This document shows, one piece after another, positions 9,118 through 18,917 of a stretch of 64,000 nucleotides of DNA (position 1 is its first letter; each line of letters opens with the position of its first letter). This DNA is from Acidobacteriaceae bacterium TAA 166. GTDB lineage: Bacteria; Acidobacteriota; Terriglobia; Terriglobales; Acidobacteriaceae. The notes beneath the pieces are model-generated. The model searched no databases, was not told the origin of the DNA, and saw only the letters and a program-made list of their open reading frames with translations. Made by a program: the position numbers and the translations under genes. The stretch spans positions 2,224,001-2,288,000 of the forward strand of contig ATWD01000001.1 in the NCBI GenBank assembly GCA_000421065.1, written 5' to 3'.

Positions 9118-10911
9118 ATGACGGCGCTGAGGAGACTTTCGATCGCAGTTCCGGCCCTGTTACTTCTCTCCTCCCTGATCGGCTTCTTTTTTACTCGTGG
9201 CTCCATGGCGAACCTTCCCTCGTTTCAACGCAGGGGAGCTGCGAAGAGCTCGACGGACAGCCTTGTCGATCAGAGACCATGGCAGATGATCGAGGCTCTG
9301 GCTCCTCTGGCTGTCTCGTCCGAGGAGAATCGTTTGGCGCGTGAGGCTGAGCGACTGGCGGACCATGCCGTGGATCAGGCCTTCGCCCAGGCTCTCCGCC
9401 AGGCGGCGCTCGACACTCATCCCGGCGCTAGGAACGCGATGACGATTCAACAGAAGGCCCAGTCGCTCCAGACCATCGTCAAAGAGGATCAGGACAAGGT
9501 CAATACACTGACGGCAACGGCCAAGGCGGCAAGCGCGAGTGCCCCCGTCAACCCGGACGACCTGGACGCGGCCAAGGCTCAGTTACAACTTGACTCCGAT
9601 GAGTTAGCCGATGCGAATGAGGAGCTTGCCCGTGTGAGCGGAGACAATCGCGACCAGATTCAGCGTGAGCTGACCGCGCGCCAGGCTGCGATGAAGAAAT
9701 TCGATCAGCAGTCGGAGTCTACAGGGGCATCAGCTGTCCAGACAGCCAAGGGTTACCGCACGCTTGCGGGCCGCATCTCCGCCTTGTTCGACCAGGGCAC
9801 CCGCATGGACTCGATCGCGCAGGCCAGGGACCAAGCCGATGACGATGTAAAGTCCTTCACCGCGCAACAGACCGATATCGCATCGAAGCTGAACGCAAGC
9901 AATGCGACGAATGGCAAGGATACGCAGACGATGTCGCGCATCGCTCGTCTCAACCAGATGCACACGCTCTCGCAGATCCATTCCATCCTCGAGGACAGGA
10001 TTCAGACCGAAAAGCAGCTCTCCTCGAACTACGGAAGATGGCTGGATCAGGTGAAGCGGCAACGCGGTATCGTCGTTCACCTGATTCTGCAGTCGATTGC
10101 GTTTATCGCCTTTCTGCTGCTCTGCTCGGCGTTGATCAACGCCGGCGTCAGCAAGCTTCTGGAGAGGCTGAAGGTGGATCGCCGCACCCTGCACACGATG
10201 CGTACCATTGCGACGCTGGGGATTCAGTTCATTACGCTGCTTCTGGTGATCCTGTCCACCTTCGGCGTGCCCAGCCAGATGCCGACAATTATCGGCCTAG
10301 CCACCGCGGGAATCACCGTGGTCTTCCAGGACTTCATCCTTGCCTTCTTCGGATGGTTCATCTTGATGGGCAAGAACGGCATCCGGGTCGGCGACTGGGT
10401 GGAGATCAGCGGCATTGGAGGAGAGGTGGTCGAGGTGGGCCTCTTCCGCACGTCGCTGCTCGAGACAGGCAACTGGACCGATCAGGGCCATCCTACCGGC
10501 CGGCGCGTGAACTTCATGAACAGCTTCGCGATCTCGGGCCAGTACTTCAACTTCTCGACCTCGGGCCAATGGCTGTGGGATGAGATCCGGATGAACCTGC
10601 CGACGACTCCGGATACCCCCGCACTCCTCGAAAGTATTCGCGAGGCGATTACGAAGGAGACTGCAGACAGTATTAAACAGGCGGAGGCAGAGTGGCAGCG
10701 CGCAACCCGGCAGCAGGGGTTGAGCCAGTTCAGCGCCGAACCTTCGATCGATCTTCGACCCGCCGCAGCAGGGGTCGACATTATTATTCGTTACATCGCA
10801 CGCGCCTCGGATCGCTTCAACATCCGCAACCGCATCTATCAATCTTTGCTGGGCCTTATGCAGAAGGAAGAGCCACCCGCCTCTCTGGTATCCGGAGAGA
10901 AGTCCGCATAG
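9118..10911 (+). CDS. MscS-family mechanosensitive ion channel with long N-terminal domain
   Basis: Membrane protein of 597 residues. An N-terminal hydrophobic segment (VPALLLLSSLIGFFFT) is followed by about 280 charged, coiled-coil-prone residues, probably periplasmic. Several membrane helices follow, and then the MscS pore and beta domain: GLATAGITVVFQDFILAFFG, then GIRVGDWVEI and VGLFRTSLLE. Such channels release solutes when the membrane is stretched. The stop codon is 27 bp before the acetate kinase start, so it may be cotranscribed with ackA and the phosphoketolase gene; export of acetate or relief of osmotic load is a speculative link. It is much longer than minimal MscS (about 286 residues). 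Confidence 0.9.
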   Translation: MTALRRLSIAVPALLLLSSLIGFFFTRGSMANLPSFQRRGAAKSSTDSLVDQRPWQMIEALAPLAVSSEENRLAREAERLADHAVDQAFAQALRQAALDTHPGARNAMTIQQKAQSLQTIVKEDQDKVNTLTATAKAASASAPVNPDDLDAAKAQLQLDSDELADANEELARVSGDNRDQIQRELTARQAAMKKFDQQSESTGASAVQTAKGYRTLAGRISALFDQGTRMDSIAQARDQADDDVKSFTAQQTDIASKLNASNATNGKDTQTMSRIARLNQMHTLSQIHSILEDRIQTEKQLSSNYGRWLDQVKRQRGIVVHLILQSIAFIAFLLLCSALINAGVSKLLERLKVDRRTLHTMRTIATLGIQFITLLLVILSTFGVPSQMPTIIGLATAGITVVFQDFILAFFGWFILMGKNGIRVGDWVEISGIGGEVVEVGLFRTSLLETGNWTDQGHPTGRRVNFMNSFAISGQYFNFSTSGQWLWDEIRMNLPTTPDTPALLESIREAITKETADSIKQAEAEWQRATRQQGLSQFSAEPSIDLRPAAAGVDIIIRYIARASDRFNIRNRIYQSLLGLMQKEEPPASLVSGEKSA

Positions 10912-10938
10912 AACGCCAACCCAACGGAGGCAGCACCC

Positions 10939-12159
10939 TTGAACCTGCTCGTCATCAACAGCGGATCGTCCTCCATCAAGTTTTCCATCTTCGCCGCCGA
11001 GTTGGCCTCGCCCCATTCACTGTATGAGGGCGAGGTGTTGGGAATCGGCTCAGGGCGAGCGACCTTCCGCTTTGGAAAGACCGGGAAGAGGTCTTCTCCT
11101 TCATCGATCGAAGCCCCAGATCCAAGTGAGGCCATCGACGAGGTGGTTGCGGCCGTCACCGGGCCGGGTATTCCCACGATCGATGCTGTAGGCTACCGCG
11201 TCGTCCATCCTGGACCGAAGATCGACCGCCACCTGCGCATCACCGATGAGGTTCTGCTCGACCTCGAAGAGGCTACGCTCTTCGCCCCTCTGCACGAGCC
11301 CTCGGCGATCCGCATCATTCACGACACCATGGCGCAGTTTCCCAAACTGCCGCACTTCGCCTGCTTCGACACCATCTTTCACGAGACCATGCCTGAGGTG
11401 GCCACAACCTACGCGATCCCACTTGAGTATCGCGAGCGCGGCGTGCGCCGCTATGGCTTCCACGGCCTCAGCTGCGAGTCGATCGTCGAGCAGATGCGGG
11501 CGGCAGGAACGGCGATCCCGCACCGGATGGCCATCGCCCATCTCGGCAGCGGATGCAGCGTCACCGCGCTGATCGATGGCCACTCCATCGACACCACCAT
11601 GGGACTTACGCCTACCGGCGGCATCGTGATGGGGACGCGGCCGGGCGATCTGGATCCTGGGTTGGTGCTCTATCTGCTAAGGCAACGCGAGTCCCTGCTG
11701 CAGCAACACGAGCACGGCAACGCGGTCGATGAGCTCGAGTATCTGCTCAATCACGACTCCGGCATCGCCGCCCTCTCGGGCCTGCCCAACGATATGCGCT
11801 CGACGCGCAAGGCCGCCGACGAGGGGAACGCCAGAGCTAAGCTCGCCATCGATATCTTTACCCGCAGCGTCCGCAAGGCCCTGGGTAGCTTCAGCTGGCT
11901 GATGGGGGGGCTGGATGCTGTTGTTTTTACCGGAGGCATCGGAGAGCACGATGTCCTGACCCGGTCGGAGGTCCTGGATGGTCTCGCTCCGCTTGGCATG
12001 GATCTGGACGGCACGTTAAATCTTGCAGAAAAGAAAGACTCCACGGGCCCCATTCAATGCATTTCAACGTCAAAGTCGGAGTCTGAGGTTCTCATCGTTC
12101 CCGCAAAAGAGGACTGGATGATCGCCATTCATCTTCAGCGCATGCTGGGCGGCGCCTGA
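10939..12159 (+). CDS. ackA: Acetate kinase
   Basis: Enzyme of 406 residues that interconverts acetyl phosphate plus ADP with acetate plus ATP. Family signatures are present: NSGSSSIKF near the N-terminus, [20 protein letters not shown], the [20 protein letters not shown] segment, and FTGGIGEHD near the C-terminus. It starts with TTG, supported by GGAGG about 8 bp upstream. It lies 62 bp before the phosphoketolase gene in the same direction. Together the two enzymes form the known phosphoketolase-acetate kinase branch that makes ATP from sugar phosphates without phosphotransacetylase. Confidence 0.96.
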   Translation: MNLLVINSGSSSIKFSIFAAELASPHSLYEGEVLGIGSGRATFRFGKTGKRSSPSSIEAPDPSEAIDEVVAAVTGPGIPTIDAVGYRVVHPGPKIDRHLRITDEVLLDLEEATLFAPLHEPSAIRIIHDTMAQFPKLPHFACFDTIFHETMPEVATTYAIPLEYRERGVRRYGFHGLSCESIVEQMRAAGTAIPHRMAIAHLGSGCSVTALIDGHSIDTTMGLTPTGGIVMGTRPGDLDPGLVLYLLRQRESLLQQHEHGNAVDELEYLLNHDSGIAALSGLPNDMRSTRKAADEGNARAKLAIDIFTRSVRKALGSFSWLMGGLDAVVFTGGIGEHDVLTRSEVLDGLAPLGMDLDGTLNLAEKKDSTGPIQCISTSKSESEVLIVPAKEDWMIAIHLQRMLGGA

Positions 12160-12221
12160 CAGGGCGCCTGCTCTTCGGCCTTAAAGTTTTAATATTTCAA
12201 GCCAAAGCCAGGAGATCGTAT

Positions 12222-14744
12222 ATGTCCCCCAAAGAGAAAGAGAAAGCGAAGAAGCACACCTCGAAAGCTGTTCTCGAAGAGAACGATGAGGCTTATGGAC
12301 AGGTAGCGAGCGCGTCGCTCGACCCCGACGAGTCCCATCGGAGCCAGCCTTCGCGCTCGGTGGAGAGCAACACGGACGAAGTGCTGAGCGCCGAGGAGCT
12401 GCGCCAGATGGACGCCTACTGGCGCGCCTGCAACTATCTCTGCGCCGGCATGCTTTACCTGGTGGAGAATCCCCTGCTGCGCGAGCCTCTGAAACCGGAG
12501 CACATCAAGAATCGCCTGCTGGGCCACTGGGGCTCGGACCCCGGCCAGACCTTCACCTGGGTGCATCTGAACCGGCTGATCAAGAAGTACAATCTCGAAC
12601 TGATCTATCTCTCCGGCCCTGGACATGGGGCGCCGGCGGTGCTGTCGAACTGTTATCTCGAGGGCGTCTACTCCGAGGTCTACCCGGACAAGAGCCAGGA
12701 CGAGACCGGCATGCAGAAGTTCTTCAAGCAGTTCTCGTTCCCGGGCGGCATCGGGAGCCACTGCACACCGGAGACTCCGGGCTCGATCCATGAGGGTGGC
12801 GAGCTGGGCTATTCGCTCTCGCACGGCTTTGGTGCGGCTTTCGATAATCCCGACCTGATCGTCACGGTCGTGGTGGGCGATGGCGAGGCCGAGACCGGAC
12901 CTCTGGCCACCAGCTGGCACTCGAACAAGTTCCTCGACCCGGTGCGCGACGGCGCCGTGCTGCCGGTGCTGCACCTGAACGGCTATAAGATCGCCAATCC
13001 AACCATTCTTGCCCGCATCTCGCACGAGGAGCTCGAGAGCCTGTTCCGCGGCTACGGATGGATGCCTTACTTCGTCGAGGGGGATGATCCGGAGACGATG
13101 CACCACATCATGGCCAGGACGATGGAGCGCGCGATCCTCGAGATCCGCGAGATTCAGTCGAAGGCGCGTAGCGGAAACACGAAGTCGCCCGAGCGTCCGC
13201 GCTGGCCGATGATCGTGCTCCGCACCCCGAAGGGATGGACCGGGCCGAAGGAGGTCGACGGGCACAAGGTGGAGGGCTTCTGGAGAGCGCACCAGATTCC
13301 GATCCTCGATCCGAAGACCAATCCCAAGAATCTCAAGCAGCTCGAGCAATGGATGAAGAGCTATCGGCCGGAGGAGCTGTTCGACGAGAACGGCCGCCTG
13401 ATCGAGGAGCTGCGCGAGCTGGCTCCCACCGGAACCCGCCGCATCAGCGGCAACCCGCACGCCAACGGCGGTCTGCTGCGCAAGCCACTGGAGCTGCCGG
13501 ACTTCCGCAAGTATGCGGTCGAGGTGAAGAAGCCGGGTCAGGACGAGGTCTCCTCCACGTATACGCTGGGCGGTTTTCTGCGCGACGTGATGCGCGGCAA
13601 CATGACCAGCTTCCGCGTCTTCGGCCCGGATGAGACCGCGTCGAACCGTCTTCAGGTGATCTACGAGGCGACGCCGAAGACGTGGATGGCCGAGATCTTC
13701 CCCGAGGACTCTGACGGAACCGACATCGCTCCGGATGGCCGTGTGATGGAGATGCTCTCCGAGCACACTCTGGAGGGATGGTTCGAGGGCTATGTTCTGA
13801 CCGGACGGCACGGCTTCCTGTCAAGCTACGAGGCCTTCGTCCACATCATCGACTCGATGTTCAACCAGCACGCCAAGTGGCTGGAGAAGTCGAAGCTCGA
13901 GCTGCGCTGGAGGGCGCCGATCTCGTCCATCAACTTCCTGATCACGTCGCTGGTTTGGCGGCAGGACCACAACGGCTTTACCCATCAGGATCCCGGCTTC
14001 ATCGACGTGGTCTCCAACAAGAGCCCGCACGTCACCCGCATCTATCTTCCGCCGGATGCGAACTGCCTGCTGTCGGTGGCGGACCATTGTCTGCGCAGCA
14101 CCAACTACGTCAACGTGATCGTCGCCGACAAGGCTCCGCACCTGCAGTACCTGAGCATGGACGACGCGATCAAGCACTGCACCAAGGGGATCGGCATCTG
14201 GGACTTCGCCTCGACGGATGCGGGCTCAGAACCCGACGTGGTCATCGCCTGCGCCGGGGATATTCCCACGGCCGAAGCCCTGGCCGCGACCTCCATCCTG
14301 CGCGAGCACTGCAAGGATCTGAAGATCCGGTTCGTCAATGTGGTCGACCTGTTCCGGCTGATGCCGGAGACCGAGCACCCGCATGGGCTCTCTGAGCGTG
14401 AGTTCGACTCGTTATTCACGCTGGATAAGCCGGTGATCTTCAACTTCCACGCGTATGCTTCGCTCATCCACAAGTTCACTTACCGGCGGAAGAACCATGA
14501 CAACATCCACGTCCGCGGATACAAGGAACAGGGCAATATCAACACACCGCTGGAGTTGGCAATTCTGAACCAGATCGACCGGTTCGACCTGGCGATTGAC
14601 GTGATCGACCGCGTCCCCAAGCTACAGGCTTCGGCCGCGCACCTGAAGGAGTGGCTGAAGGACCAGATCATCGACAGCGTCAACTACGCTCACGAAAACG
14701 GAATCGACCGCAAGGAGGCGACCGACTGGAAGTGGCCCTTCTAG
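12222..14744 (+). CDS. xfp: Xylulose-5-phosphate/fructose-6-phosphate phosphoketolase
   Basis: Thiamine-diphosphate enzyme of 840 residues that cleaves xylulose 5-phosphate (and often fructose 6-phosphate) with phosphate to acetyl phosphate plus glyceraldehyde 3-phosphate or erythrose 4-phosphate. Diagnostic segments are [17 protein letters not shown] (about residue 132), [19 protein letters not shown], and the cofactor motif [20 protein letters not shown] (about 218). The N-terminus carries roughly 50 extra charged residues before [26 protein letters not shown] provides the ribosome binding site before the ATG. AckA, encoded just upstream, uses its product. A strong hairpin terminator follows the stop. 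Confidence 0.96.
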   Translation: MSPKEKEKAKKHTSKAVLEENDEAYGQVASASLDPDESHRSQPSRSVESNTDEVLSAEELRQMDAYWRACNYLCAGMLYLVENPLLREPLKPEHIKNRLLGHWGSDPGQTFTWVHLNRLIKKYNLELIYLSGPGHGAPAVLSNCYLEGVYSEVYPDKSQDETGMQKFFKQFSFPGGIGSHCTPETPGSIHEGGELGYSLSHGFGAAFDNPDLIVTVVVGDGEAETGPLATSWHSNKFLDPVRDGAVLPVLHLNGYKIANPTILARISHEELESLFRGYGWMPYFVEGDDPETMHHIMARTMERAILEIREIQSKARSGNTKSPERPRWPMIVLRTPKGWTGPKEVDGHKVEGFWRAHQIPILDPKTNPKNLKQLEQWMKSYRPEELFDENGRLIEELRELAPTGTRRISGNPHANGGLLRKPLELPDFRKYAVEVKKPGQDEVSSTYTLGGFLRDVMRGNMTSFRVFGPDETASNRLQVIYEATPKTWMAEIFPEDSDGTDIAPDGRVMEMLSEHTLEGWFEGYVLTGRHGFLSSYEAFVHIIDSMFNQHAKWLEKSKLELRWRAPISSINFLITSLVWRQDHNGFTHQDPGFIDVVSNKSPHVTRIYLPPDANCLLSVADHCLRSTNYVNVIVADKAPHLQYLSMDDAIKHCTKGIGIWDFASTDAGSEPDVVIACAGDIPTAEALAATSILREHCKDLKIRFVNVVDLFRLMPETEHPHGLSEREFDSLFTLDKPVIFNFHAYASLIHKFTYRRKNHDNIHVRGYKEQGNINTPLELAILNQIDRFDLAIDVIDRVPKLQASAAHLKEWLKDQIIDSVNYAHENGIDRKEATDWKWPF

Positions 14745-14765
14745 CATCGCTACCGACCAACCTGA

Positions 14766-14801
14766 AAAAGTCCCGTGGAGAGAGATCTCCACGGGACTTT
14801 T
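14766..14801. terminator. Bidirectional intrinsic terminator after xfp
   Basis: A perfect 16-bp stem (AAAAGTCCCGTGGAGA paired with TCTCCACGGGACTTTT) has a GAGA loop and ends in T runs on both strands. It separates xfp (plus) from the DUF2934 gene (minus) and can serve both. Confidence 0.9.
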
Positions 14802-14853
14802 CGTAATCAATTACCCGCTCGTGCGAGTTCCAACCACGGGGAGAAGCTCCCGG

Positions 14854-15222
14854 TTAAAGATTCTCCTGAAGATCGCGCTCGGCACGCAGCCAGTCTTCCT
14901 CATGAAAGCCGTCTTGATAGCCGCGCTCGACAAAATATTGATACGCGCGTTCGGAGATGTCCCAATGGGTCGGCGGAGTCTTCTCCGTGGCGGCGATCTC
15001 CGGCGTCTTCTCCAAGGCCGTAATCTCGCCAATCGGCTCTGGCAGCACGGCATCCTTCTTTTTCTTCTTCGGAGCAGCCTCTGCGTTAAGGGCCTCCAGC
15101 TTGGCGGCCTTCTCGGGCTTGTCCTTCTTGTCCCTCTTCTCTTTCTTCGCCTTCTTCGGCTCATCGGGGGAGAGAGCCACCTTTTCAGGGCTCTTCCGCG
15201 GCTTCTTCTCTTTATCGCTCAT
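14854..15222 (-). CDS. Lysine-rich DUF2934 protein
   Basis: Protein of 122 residues. The first 65 or so are low-complexity and very rich in Lys, Glu, Pro and Ala (KKAKKEKRDKKDKPEK, KKKKK). The last 40 residues match the DUF2934 module (ISERAYQYFVERGYQDGFHE followed by DWLRAERDL), a short domain of unknown function common in Acidobacteriota. The basic tail could contact nucleic acid, but this is only inferred from composition. It converges on xfp across a shared terminator. Confidence 0.82.
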   Translation of the reverse strand: MSDKEKKPRKSPEKVALSPDEPKKAKKEKRDKKDKPEKAAKLEALNAEAAPKKKKKDAVLPEPIGEITALEKTPEIAATEKTPPTHWDISERAYQYFVERGYQDGFHEEDWLRAERDLQENL

Positions 15223-15336
15223 CGCAAACTCTCCTCACCTGGGGAATCTTCGCCACTAACGTGCGGGGCCACTCCTCTAGTCTAGAGGACGAGCGGCCTT
15301 CGCGAGAGGTTGTTCTGTCAACAAATGGCGCATAAG

Positions 15337-15675
15337 CTAACGATCGAAGACAACGGGATTCCTTTCGACCCACCAGCAGGGCTTGGCTCCGGCCTGAGGG
15401 AGTCCCTCCGGCAGAAGCGACCGGGTACAACGAATCTCGGTGCGTCCATCCGGGTAGTACTGCTCCTTGTTCCCCTTGAGCGGGGCGACGACGAACCGGT
15501 CGACAGCCATGGTTCCGTAGCCTTGCCCTCCCAGCGATCTTCCCTGCCACACCAACCAATCGGCTGCCCATACGACGACGGCCGCGGCCAGAAACCACAG
15601 GATCCCCCGTCCCACCATTCGAGCCAGAAACTGCCCCACACGACCTCCTGCCGTTCTCTTCTGATGAAAATACAT
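15337..15675 (-). CDS. Small single-span membrane protein of unknown function
   Basis: Protein of 112 residues with one clear membrane segment near the N-terminus (GILWFLAAAVVVWAADWLVW) and a soluble C-terminal half ending RCTRSLLPEGLPQAGAKPCWW plus about ten residues. The pairing of one membrane helix with a Cys- and Trp-containing tail looks like an uncharacterised conserved family rather than a chance frame. Start ATG at 15675 has AAGG about 8 bp upstream; an in-frame start at 15705 is also possible. It diverges from the lipoprotein gene with 45 bp between, so the two promoters overlap. I do not recognise the family. Confidence 0.6.
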   Translation of the reverse strand: MYFHQKRTAGGRVGQFLARMVGRGILWFLAAAVVVWAADWLVWQGRSLGGQGYGTMAVDRFVVAPLKGNKEQYYPDGRTEIRCTRSLLPEGLPQAGAKPCWWVERNPVVFDR

Positions 15676-15720
15676 CCTCTCAACCTTGACAAACCCCGCA
15701 GGCACGGATTTTCTTGCAGC

Positions 15721-16644
15721 ATGCGCGGTTTCAGAATCTTCCCTGGCCTGGCAGCCATGGGTCTTGTGCTGCTTGCCGGGTGCTCCCTCTCTCCCCTCTC
15801 GAAGAACACGGCCGCATTTTCACGAGCCACCTCCCTGGTTACCGACAACACGGAGAACGCCTACCGCGCGACTGTAAGGCTCGACCAGCAGGCGCAGGCC
15901 TCGCTGCTGGTGGCCCGCTTCGATTCCCCGCAGCCGATGGATCCCCATTCCATCAAGCCTCTGCTCAATGAACGTGGGCTCGAGGTACGCGGCAGGATCC
16001 TTGCAGGCCTTCGCACCTACGCCCAGACCATCGCCGACCTGACCGGCGGAGTCTCCTCCCCCAAGCTCGACGAAGCCGCGGCGTCGAGTGGCGCCAGTCT
16101 CAAGACCCTGGGCGATTCCATCGGCTCGGCGACCTCCGGCTTTACCGCCAGCCAGGACCAGGCCAACGGAGCGAGCGCAGCCTTCAAGGCCCTCGGCGAT
16201 ATGCTCGCCAGCCGTCAGGTGAAGAGGTCCGTGCCGAAGATATTGCGCGAGATGGACCCGAACGTCGAAGCCATCACGGTGCTCCTCGCCAGCGATATCG
16301 AGACCCTGCGTCAGCAATCCGCGAATGACTACGAGCAGATCCTCGAGAAGCAGGATAGCTTCCTCCGTAATGCTGGGACCTCGCTCTCTCCGATCGACCG
16401 CCGCGCCGAGATCGCCCGTCTGCCTCGCATTCTCGCCAGCAAAGATGCAACCGACGATAGGCTGCACGATCTCGAGAGCTCGATCAAAAAGCTTGCCGTC
16501 ACCCATCACGCTCTGGCGGCAGCGGCCACCAGCAAAGACAACGAGGCGCTTCAGGCGCGAATCGCCGAGCTTCGCGCCTCAGCGGAGAATCTGTCCGGCT
16601 TCTATCAATCACTCTCAACCAGCTGTTCGAAAGAGAAGGAGTAG
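15721..16644 (+). CDS. Predicted lipoprotein, helical, function unknown
   Basis: Secreted lipoprotein of 307 residues. The N-terminus MRGFRIFPGLAAMGLVLLAGC is a lipoprotein signal peptide with lipobox LLAGC (Cys21). The remainder is Ala-, Ser- and Leu-rich and predicted to be mostly helical (for example LHDLESSIKKLAVTHHALAA), with no motif I recognise. The ATG at 15721 fits the signal peptide; an ATG at 15664 would put 19 residues in front of it. The next gene starts 3 bp after the stop, indicating a two-gene unit. Confidence 0.78.
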   Translation: MRGFRIFPGLAAMGLVLLAGCSLSPLSKNTAAFSRATSLVTDNTENAYRATVRLDQQAQASLLVARFDSPQPMDPHSIKPLLNERGLEVRGRILAGLRTYAQTIADLTGGVSSPKLDEAAASSGASLKTLGDSIGSATSGFTASQDQANGASAAFKALGDMLASRQVKRSVPKILREMDPNVEAITVLLASDIETLRQQSANDYEQILEKQDSFLRNAGTSLSPIDRRAEIARLPRILASKDATDDRLHDLESSIKKLAVTHHALAAAATSKDNEALQARIAELRASAENLSGFYQSLSTSCSKEKE

Positions 16645-16647
16645 ATC

Positions 16648-17076
16648 ATGTCGAAGAAAAAGAACGCCGGCGCCCCGGAGGAGTTTACCCAGCCCCCTGT
16701 CCAGTCCCTGGATTCCGTCGAGACGGGCCAGGCTGCGGAGACGCCCCTTCCGCCTGCCCTCCCCAGTCCCGACACCATCGCGGCCTACCAAACCCTCTAT
16801 GACCAGCTGGGCCGCGCCTACTGGGAGGCTTCGGAGATCAGGTACAAGGACACGATTCAGGGTGCCCGCGACGCGGTCTACGAGATTCTCAGCGAGCTGA
16901 ATCGGGCGAAGCTCGACGGTAACACCGATGCTCTTCTCGCACTCGAACCTAAGATCAAGGCGAGCAACAAGGCCCTCAGTAAGATCAAGGGCAAGATCAG
17001 CAGCATCACGAAGAATATCTCCACCGCTTCAAGCGTGATCGAGGCCATCGCAAAGGTAATCAGCATCGCAGCATAA
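16648..17076 (+). CDS. Conserved-looking protein of unknown function, paired with the lipoprotein
   Basis: Protein of 142 residues, starting MSKKKNAGAPEEF, with a Pro-rich N-terminal third, a helical middle (AAYQTLYDQLGRAYWEASEI) and a Lys-, Ser- and Ile-rich C-terminus ending SSVIEAIAKVISIAA, which is amphipathic. No signal peptide is visible, so it is probably cytoplasmic. Its ATG is 3 bp after the lipoprotein stop, a spacing that implies translational coupling. The last 21 bp of the gene are repeated just downstream. No family is recognised. Confidence 0.7.
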   Translation: MSKKKNAGAPEEFTQPPVQSLDSVETGQAAETPLPPALPSPDTIAAYQTLYDQLGRAYWEASEIRYKDTIQGARDAVYEILSELNRAKLDGNTDALLALEPKIKASNKALSKIKGKISSITKNISTASSVIEAIAKVISIAA

Positions 17077-17104
17077 AGAGAGGAATCAGCATCGTAGTGT
17101 AAAG
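17058..17104 (+). repeat. Imperfect 21-bp tandem duplication at a gene end
   Basis: AATCAGCATCGCAGCATAAAG (17058-17078), which contains the stop codon of the preceding gene, is repeated with three changes at 17084-17104, a 26-bp period. The second copy also contains in-frame-like TAG and TAA triplets. Confidence 0.7.
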
Positions 17105-17213
17105 CGGAGGTAAAACTCCTGTAGGGGTGATTCCGTCCGCTGGACCGTGCCCGCCGCGTGGCGGTATCTTCATGATGCGATAGAGTTTTTTCGATCTTCA
17201 AGGAGATCCGTTT

Positions 17214-17897
17214 ATGTCTCGTCTCTCTCAATGGACCGCAACCCTCGGTCTCACCGGTGCGCTGCTTTCTTTCCCTCTCTCTACGACGCCTGTTCTGGCG
17301 CAGACCGTACAACAGGCTCCGGCCGCCTCGGCGGAGGATCTTGCTCCCAAGGTCGCCGAGATCCGCAAGCGCCTCGCCGGTCTCAGCCGCTACTCTGTCT
17401 TCGACTGGATTACCTTCGGCTTCAAGGGAAATGCAAATTCGCTGGTCCTGAATGGCTTCGCATCCCGTCCGGTGGTCAAGGACGATGCGGGGGGAGCTGT
17501 AAAAAATGTTCAGGGGATCACCAGCGTCGATAACCAGATCAAGGTGCTTCCGCTCTCGCCCAATGACGACCGTATCCGCGTCGCGGTCTACAACCGCCTC
17601 TACACCCAGCCTGCGCTGCGCAAGTACAACGCCAACCAGGGAACCATCGGGCAGGCCCTGGGACCAGGAAACCGTAGCCCTGCGGCGTTCGCCGGAGGCA
17701 TCACCAACAATCCTCCGCTGGGGTTTCATGCAATTCACATCATCGTGAACAACGGCAAGGTCACGCTCTATGGCGTCGTCCTCAACAAGTCCGACTCGGA
17801 CATCGCCTACATGCAGGCGAACTCGGCGCCTGGAGCCTTCGGAATCGAGAACGACCTGATGATCGAGGGCCAGGCTCCGCAGCAGAAAGAGAAGTAG
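17214..17897 (+). CDS. Exported BON-domain protein
   Basis: Protein of 227 residues with a signal peptide (cleavage near PVLAQT, about residue 30) and two BON-like modules. The first covers about residues 60-110 (LNGFASRPVVKDDAGGAVKN, then VQGITSVDNQIKVLP) and the second about 165-220 (FHAIHIIVNNGKVTLYGVVL, then AFGIENDLMIEG). BON domains are found in periplasmic and envelope proteins and are thought to contact phospholipid or outer-membrane structures. GGAG lies 9 bp before the ATG. Repeat copy 5 begins 3 bp after the stop. Confidence 0.87.
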   Translation: MSRLSQWTATLGLTGALLSFPLSTTPVLAQTVQQAPAASAEDLAPKVAEIRKRLAGLSRYSVFDWITFGFKGNANSLVLNGFASRPVVKDDAGGAVKNVQGITSVDNQIKVLPLSPNDDRIRVAVYNRLYTQPALRKYNANQGTIGQALGPGNRSPAAFAGGITNNPPLGFHAIHIIVNNGKVTLYGVVLNKSDSDIAYMQANSAPGAFGIENDLMIEGQAPQQKEK

Positions 17898-17900
17898 AAG

Positions 17901-18081
17901 ATGGCCGGCCGGGCCCACTACGCGTGGAGCGGTCACTTCGTGACGCGTATACCGCCTTTGGCGTGGGCTTCCCGCTGGTCGGCGCGAATATTTATCAAGC
18001 GACCAACGGCAGCTCAACCCCGAAGGGGTGCACACGTCACGAAGTGACCGCCCCACGCGTAGTGGGCCCGCGCGGCAGCGC
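17901..18081 (+). repeat. Long inverted-repeat element, copy 5
   Basis: Full copy between two convergent genes, 3 bp from the BON stop codon and 2 bp from the CBM9-like stop codon. Inner loop is in the common direction (TTGGTCGGCGC ... TCAAGCGACCAA style), but the ends are reversed relative to it: GGCC-type on the left, GCGC-type on the right. Confidence 0.9.
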
Positions 18082-18083
18082 TA

Positions 18084-18857
18084 TTACTTGCGGAAGCGCA
18101 GGTATCCCCAACGCTCGGGCACGTGCATATTCACCACGCCCTGCGGCGACCAGACCCAGTTGTCTTCCCTGGGCTGGCCAGCCTTCCACTCCACGCGGCT
18201 GAAGTTGATCCTCCACTCCGTACCGTCCCTGGGCTGGGGCACGGGCTGGCGCGAGCTGAATGCGGTCCAGGGAATCGCGATCTCGAGCGTCCACCCCTTG
18301 TCCTTGTCGGCGGGGTTGTTGAGCGTTCCCTCGACCGCGACCGCAGTCCTGAGGCCCTCCATGTTCCAGCTATTATCGGCCTTGCCTCCAAAGCGGTAGG
18401 GCTTGTCGAGGTAAAGATCCCAGCCCGTATTGAGCGCGTTCATCTCAAACTCGAAGTAGTCCTCCTGGTTTGGAAGGGGCTTCATGAATACTTCGAAGTC
18501 GTTGTCATGAAAGATGACGGAGTCGTGCTGGGTGAGCGTGGCCTTCACCTCGGGCTCTTCGAGCTCGGCGGCGATGTAGAGATACTTGTCGTCCCACAGC
18601 ATCTTCGTGTGGGTGCGGAAGCGCGGTTTGGGCTTCGCGTCACCCTCGATGTCGACGAAGTCGTCGGTCCAGGCGACTTTCTTCCAGGCCTTATCGTCGA
18701 GCCTGCCATCCACATTGATGGGGTTTGAAGCCCGATGGATCTCGTAGACTTTGGGCTGGCCGGCAGGTGGGGGCAAGGGCTTGGAGTCCTGCGCGAACGC
18801 GGTGCATGCGACAGCGGCAAAGAGTGCCAGGGAGACAGACTTCGAAACGAACATCAT
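18084..18857 (-). CDS. Secreted carbohydrate-binding family 9-like protein
   Basis: Protein of 257 residues with a signal peptide (LALFAAVACTAFAQ) followed by a single CBM9-like beta-sandwich domain: INVDGRLDDKAWKKVAWTDD, then MLWDDKYLYIAAELEEPEV, DNDFEVFMKP and GWTLEIAIPWTAF. These modules bind xylan, cellulose or glycan ends, and many stand-alone bacterial forms are periplasmic or surface proteins. No catalytic domain is attached. The stop codon is 2 bp from repeat copy 5. It is not obviously linked to the LytTR gene upstream. Confidence 0.87.
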   Translation of the reverse strand: MMFVSKSVSLALFAAVACTAFAQDSKPLPPPAGQPKVYEIHRASNPINVDGRLDDKAWKKVAWTDDFVDIEGDAKPKPRFRTHTKMLWDDKYLYIAAELEEPEVKATLTQHDSVIFHDNDFEVFMKPLPNQEDYFEFEMNALNTGWDLYLDKPYRFGGKADNSWNMEGLRTAVAVEGTLNNPADKDKGWTLEIAIPWTAFSSRQPVPQPRDGTEWRINFSRVEWKAGQPREDNWVWSPQGVVNMHVPERWGYLRFRK

Positions 18858-18917
18858 TTTTATCCAGAGAGAAAGGTAGGGACGAGCGGCGCAATCCAGC
18901 CGGCTCCTCCTTTGAGA

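Noticed and set aside
12189..13811. Minus-strand frame of 540 residues
   Set aside because: Antisense to the phosphoketolase gene.
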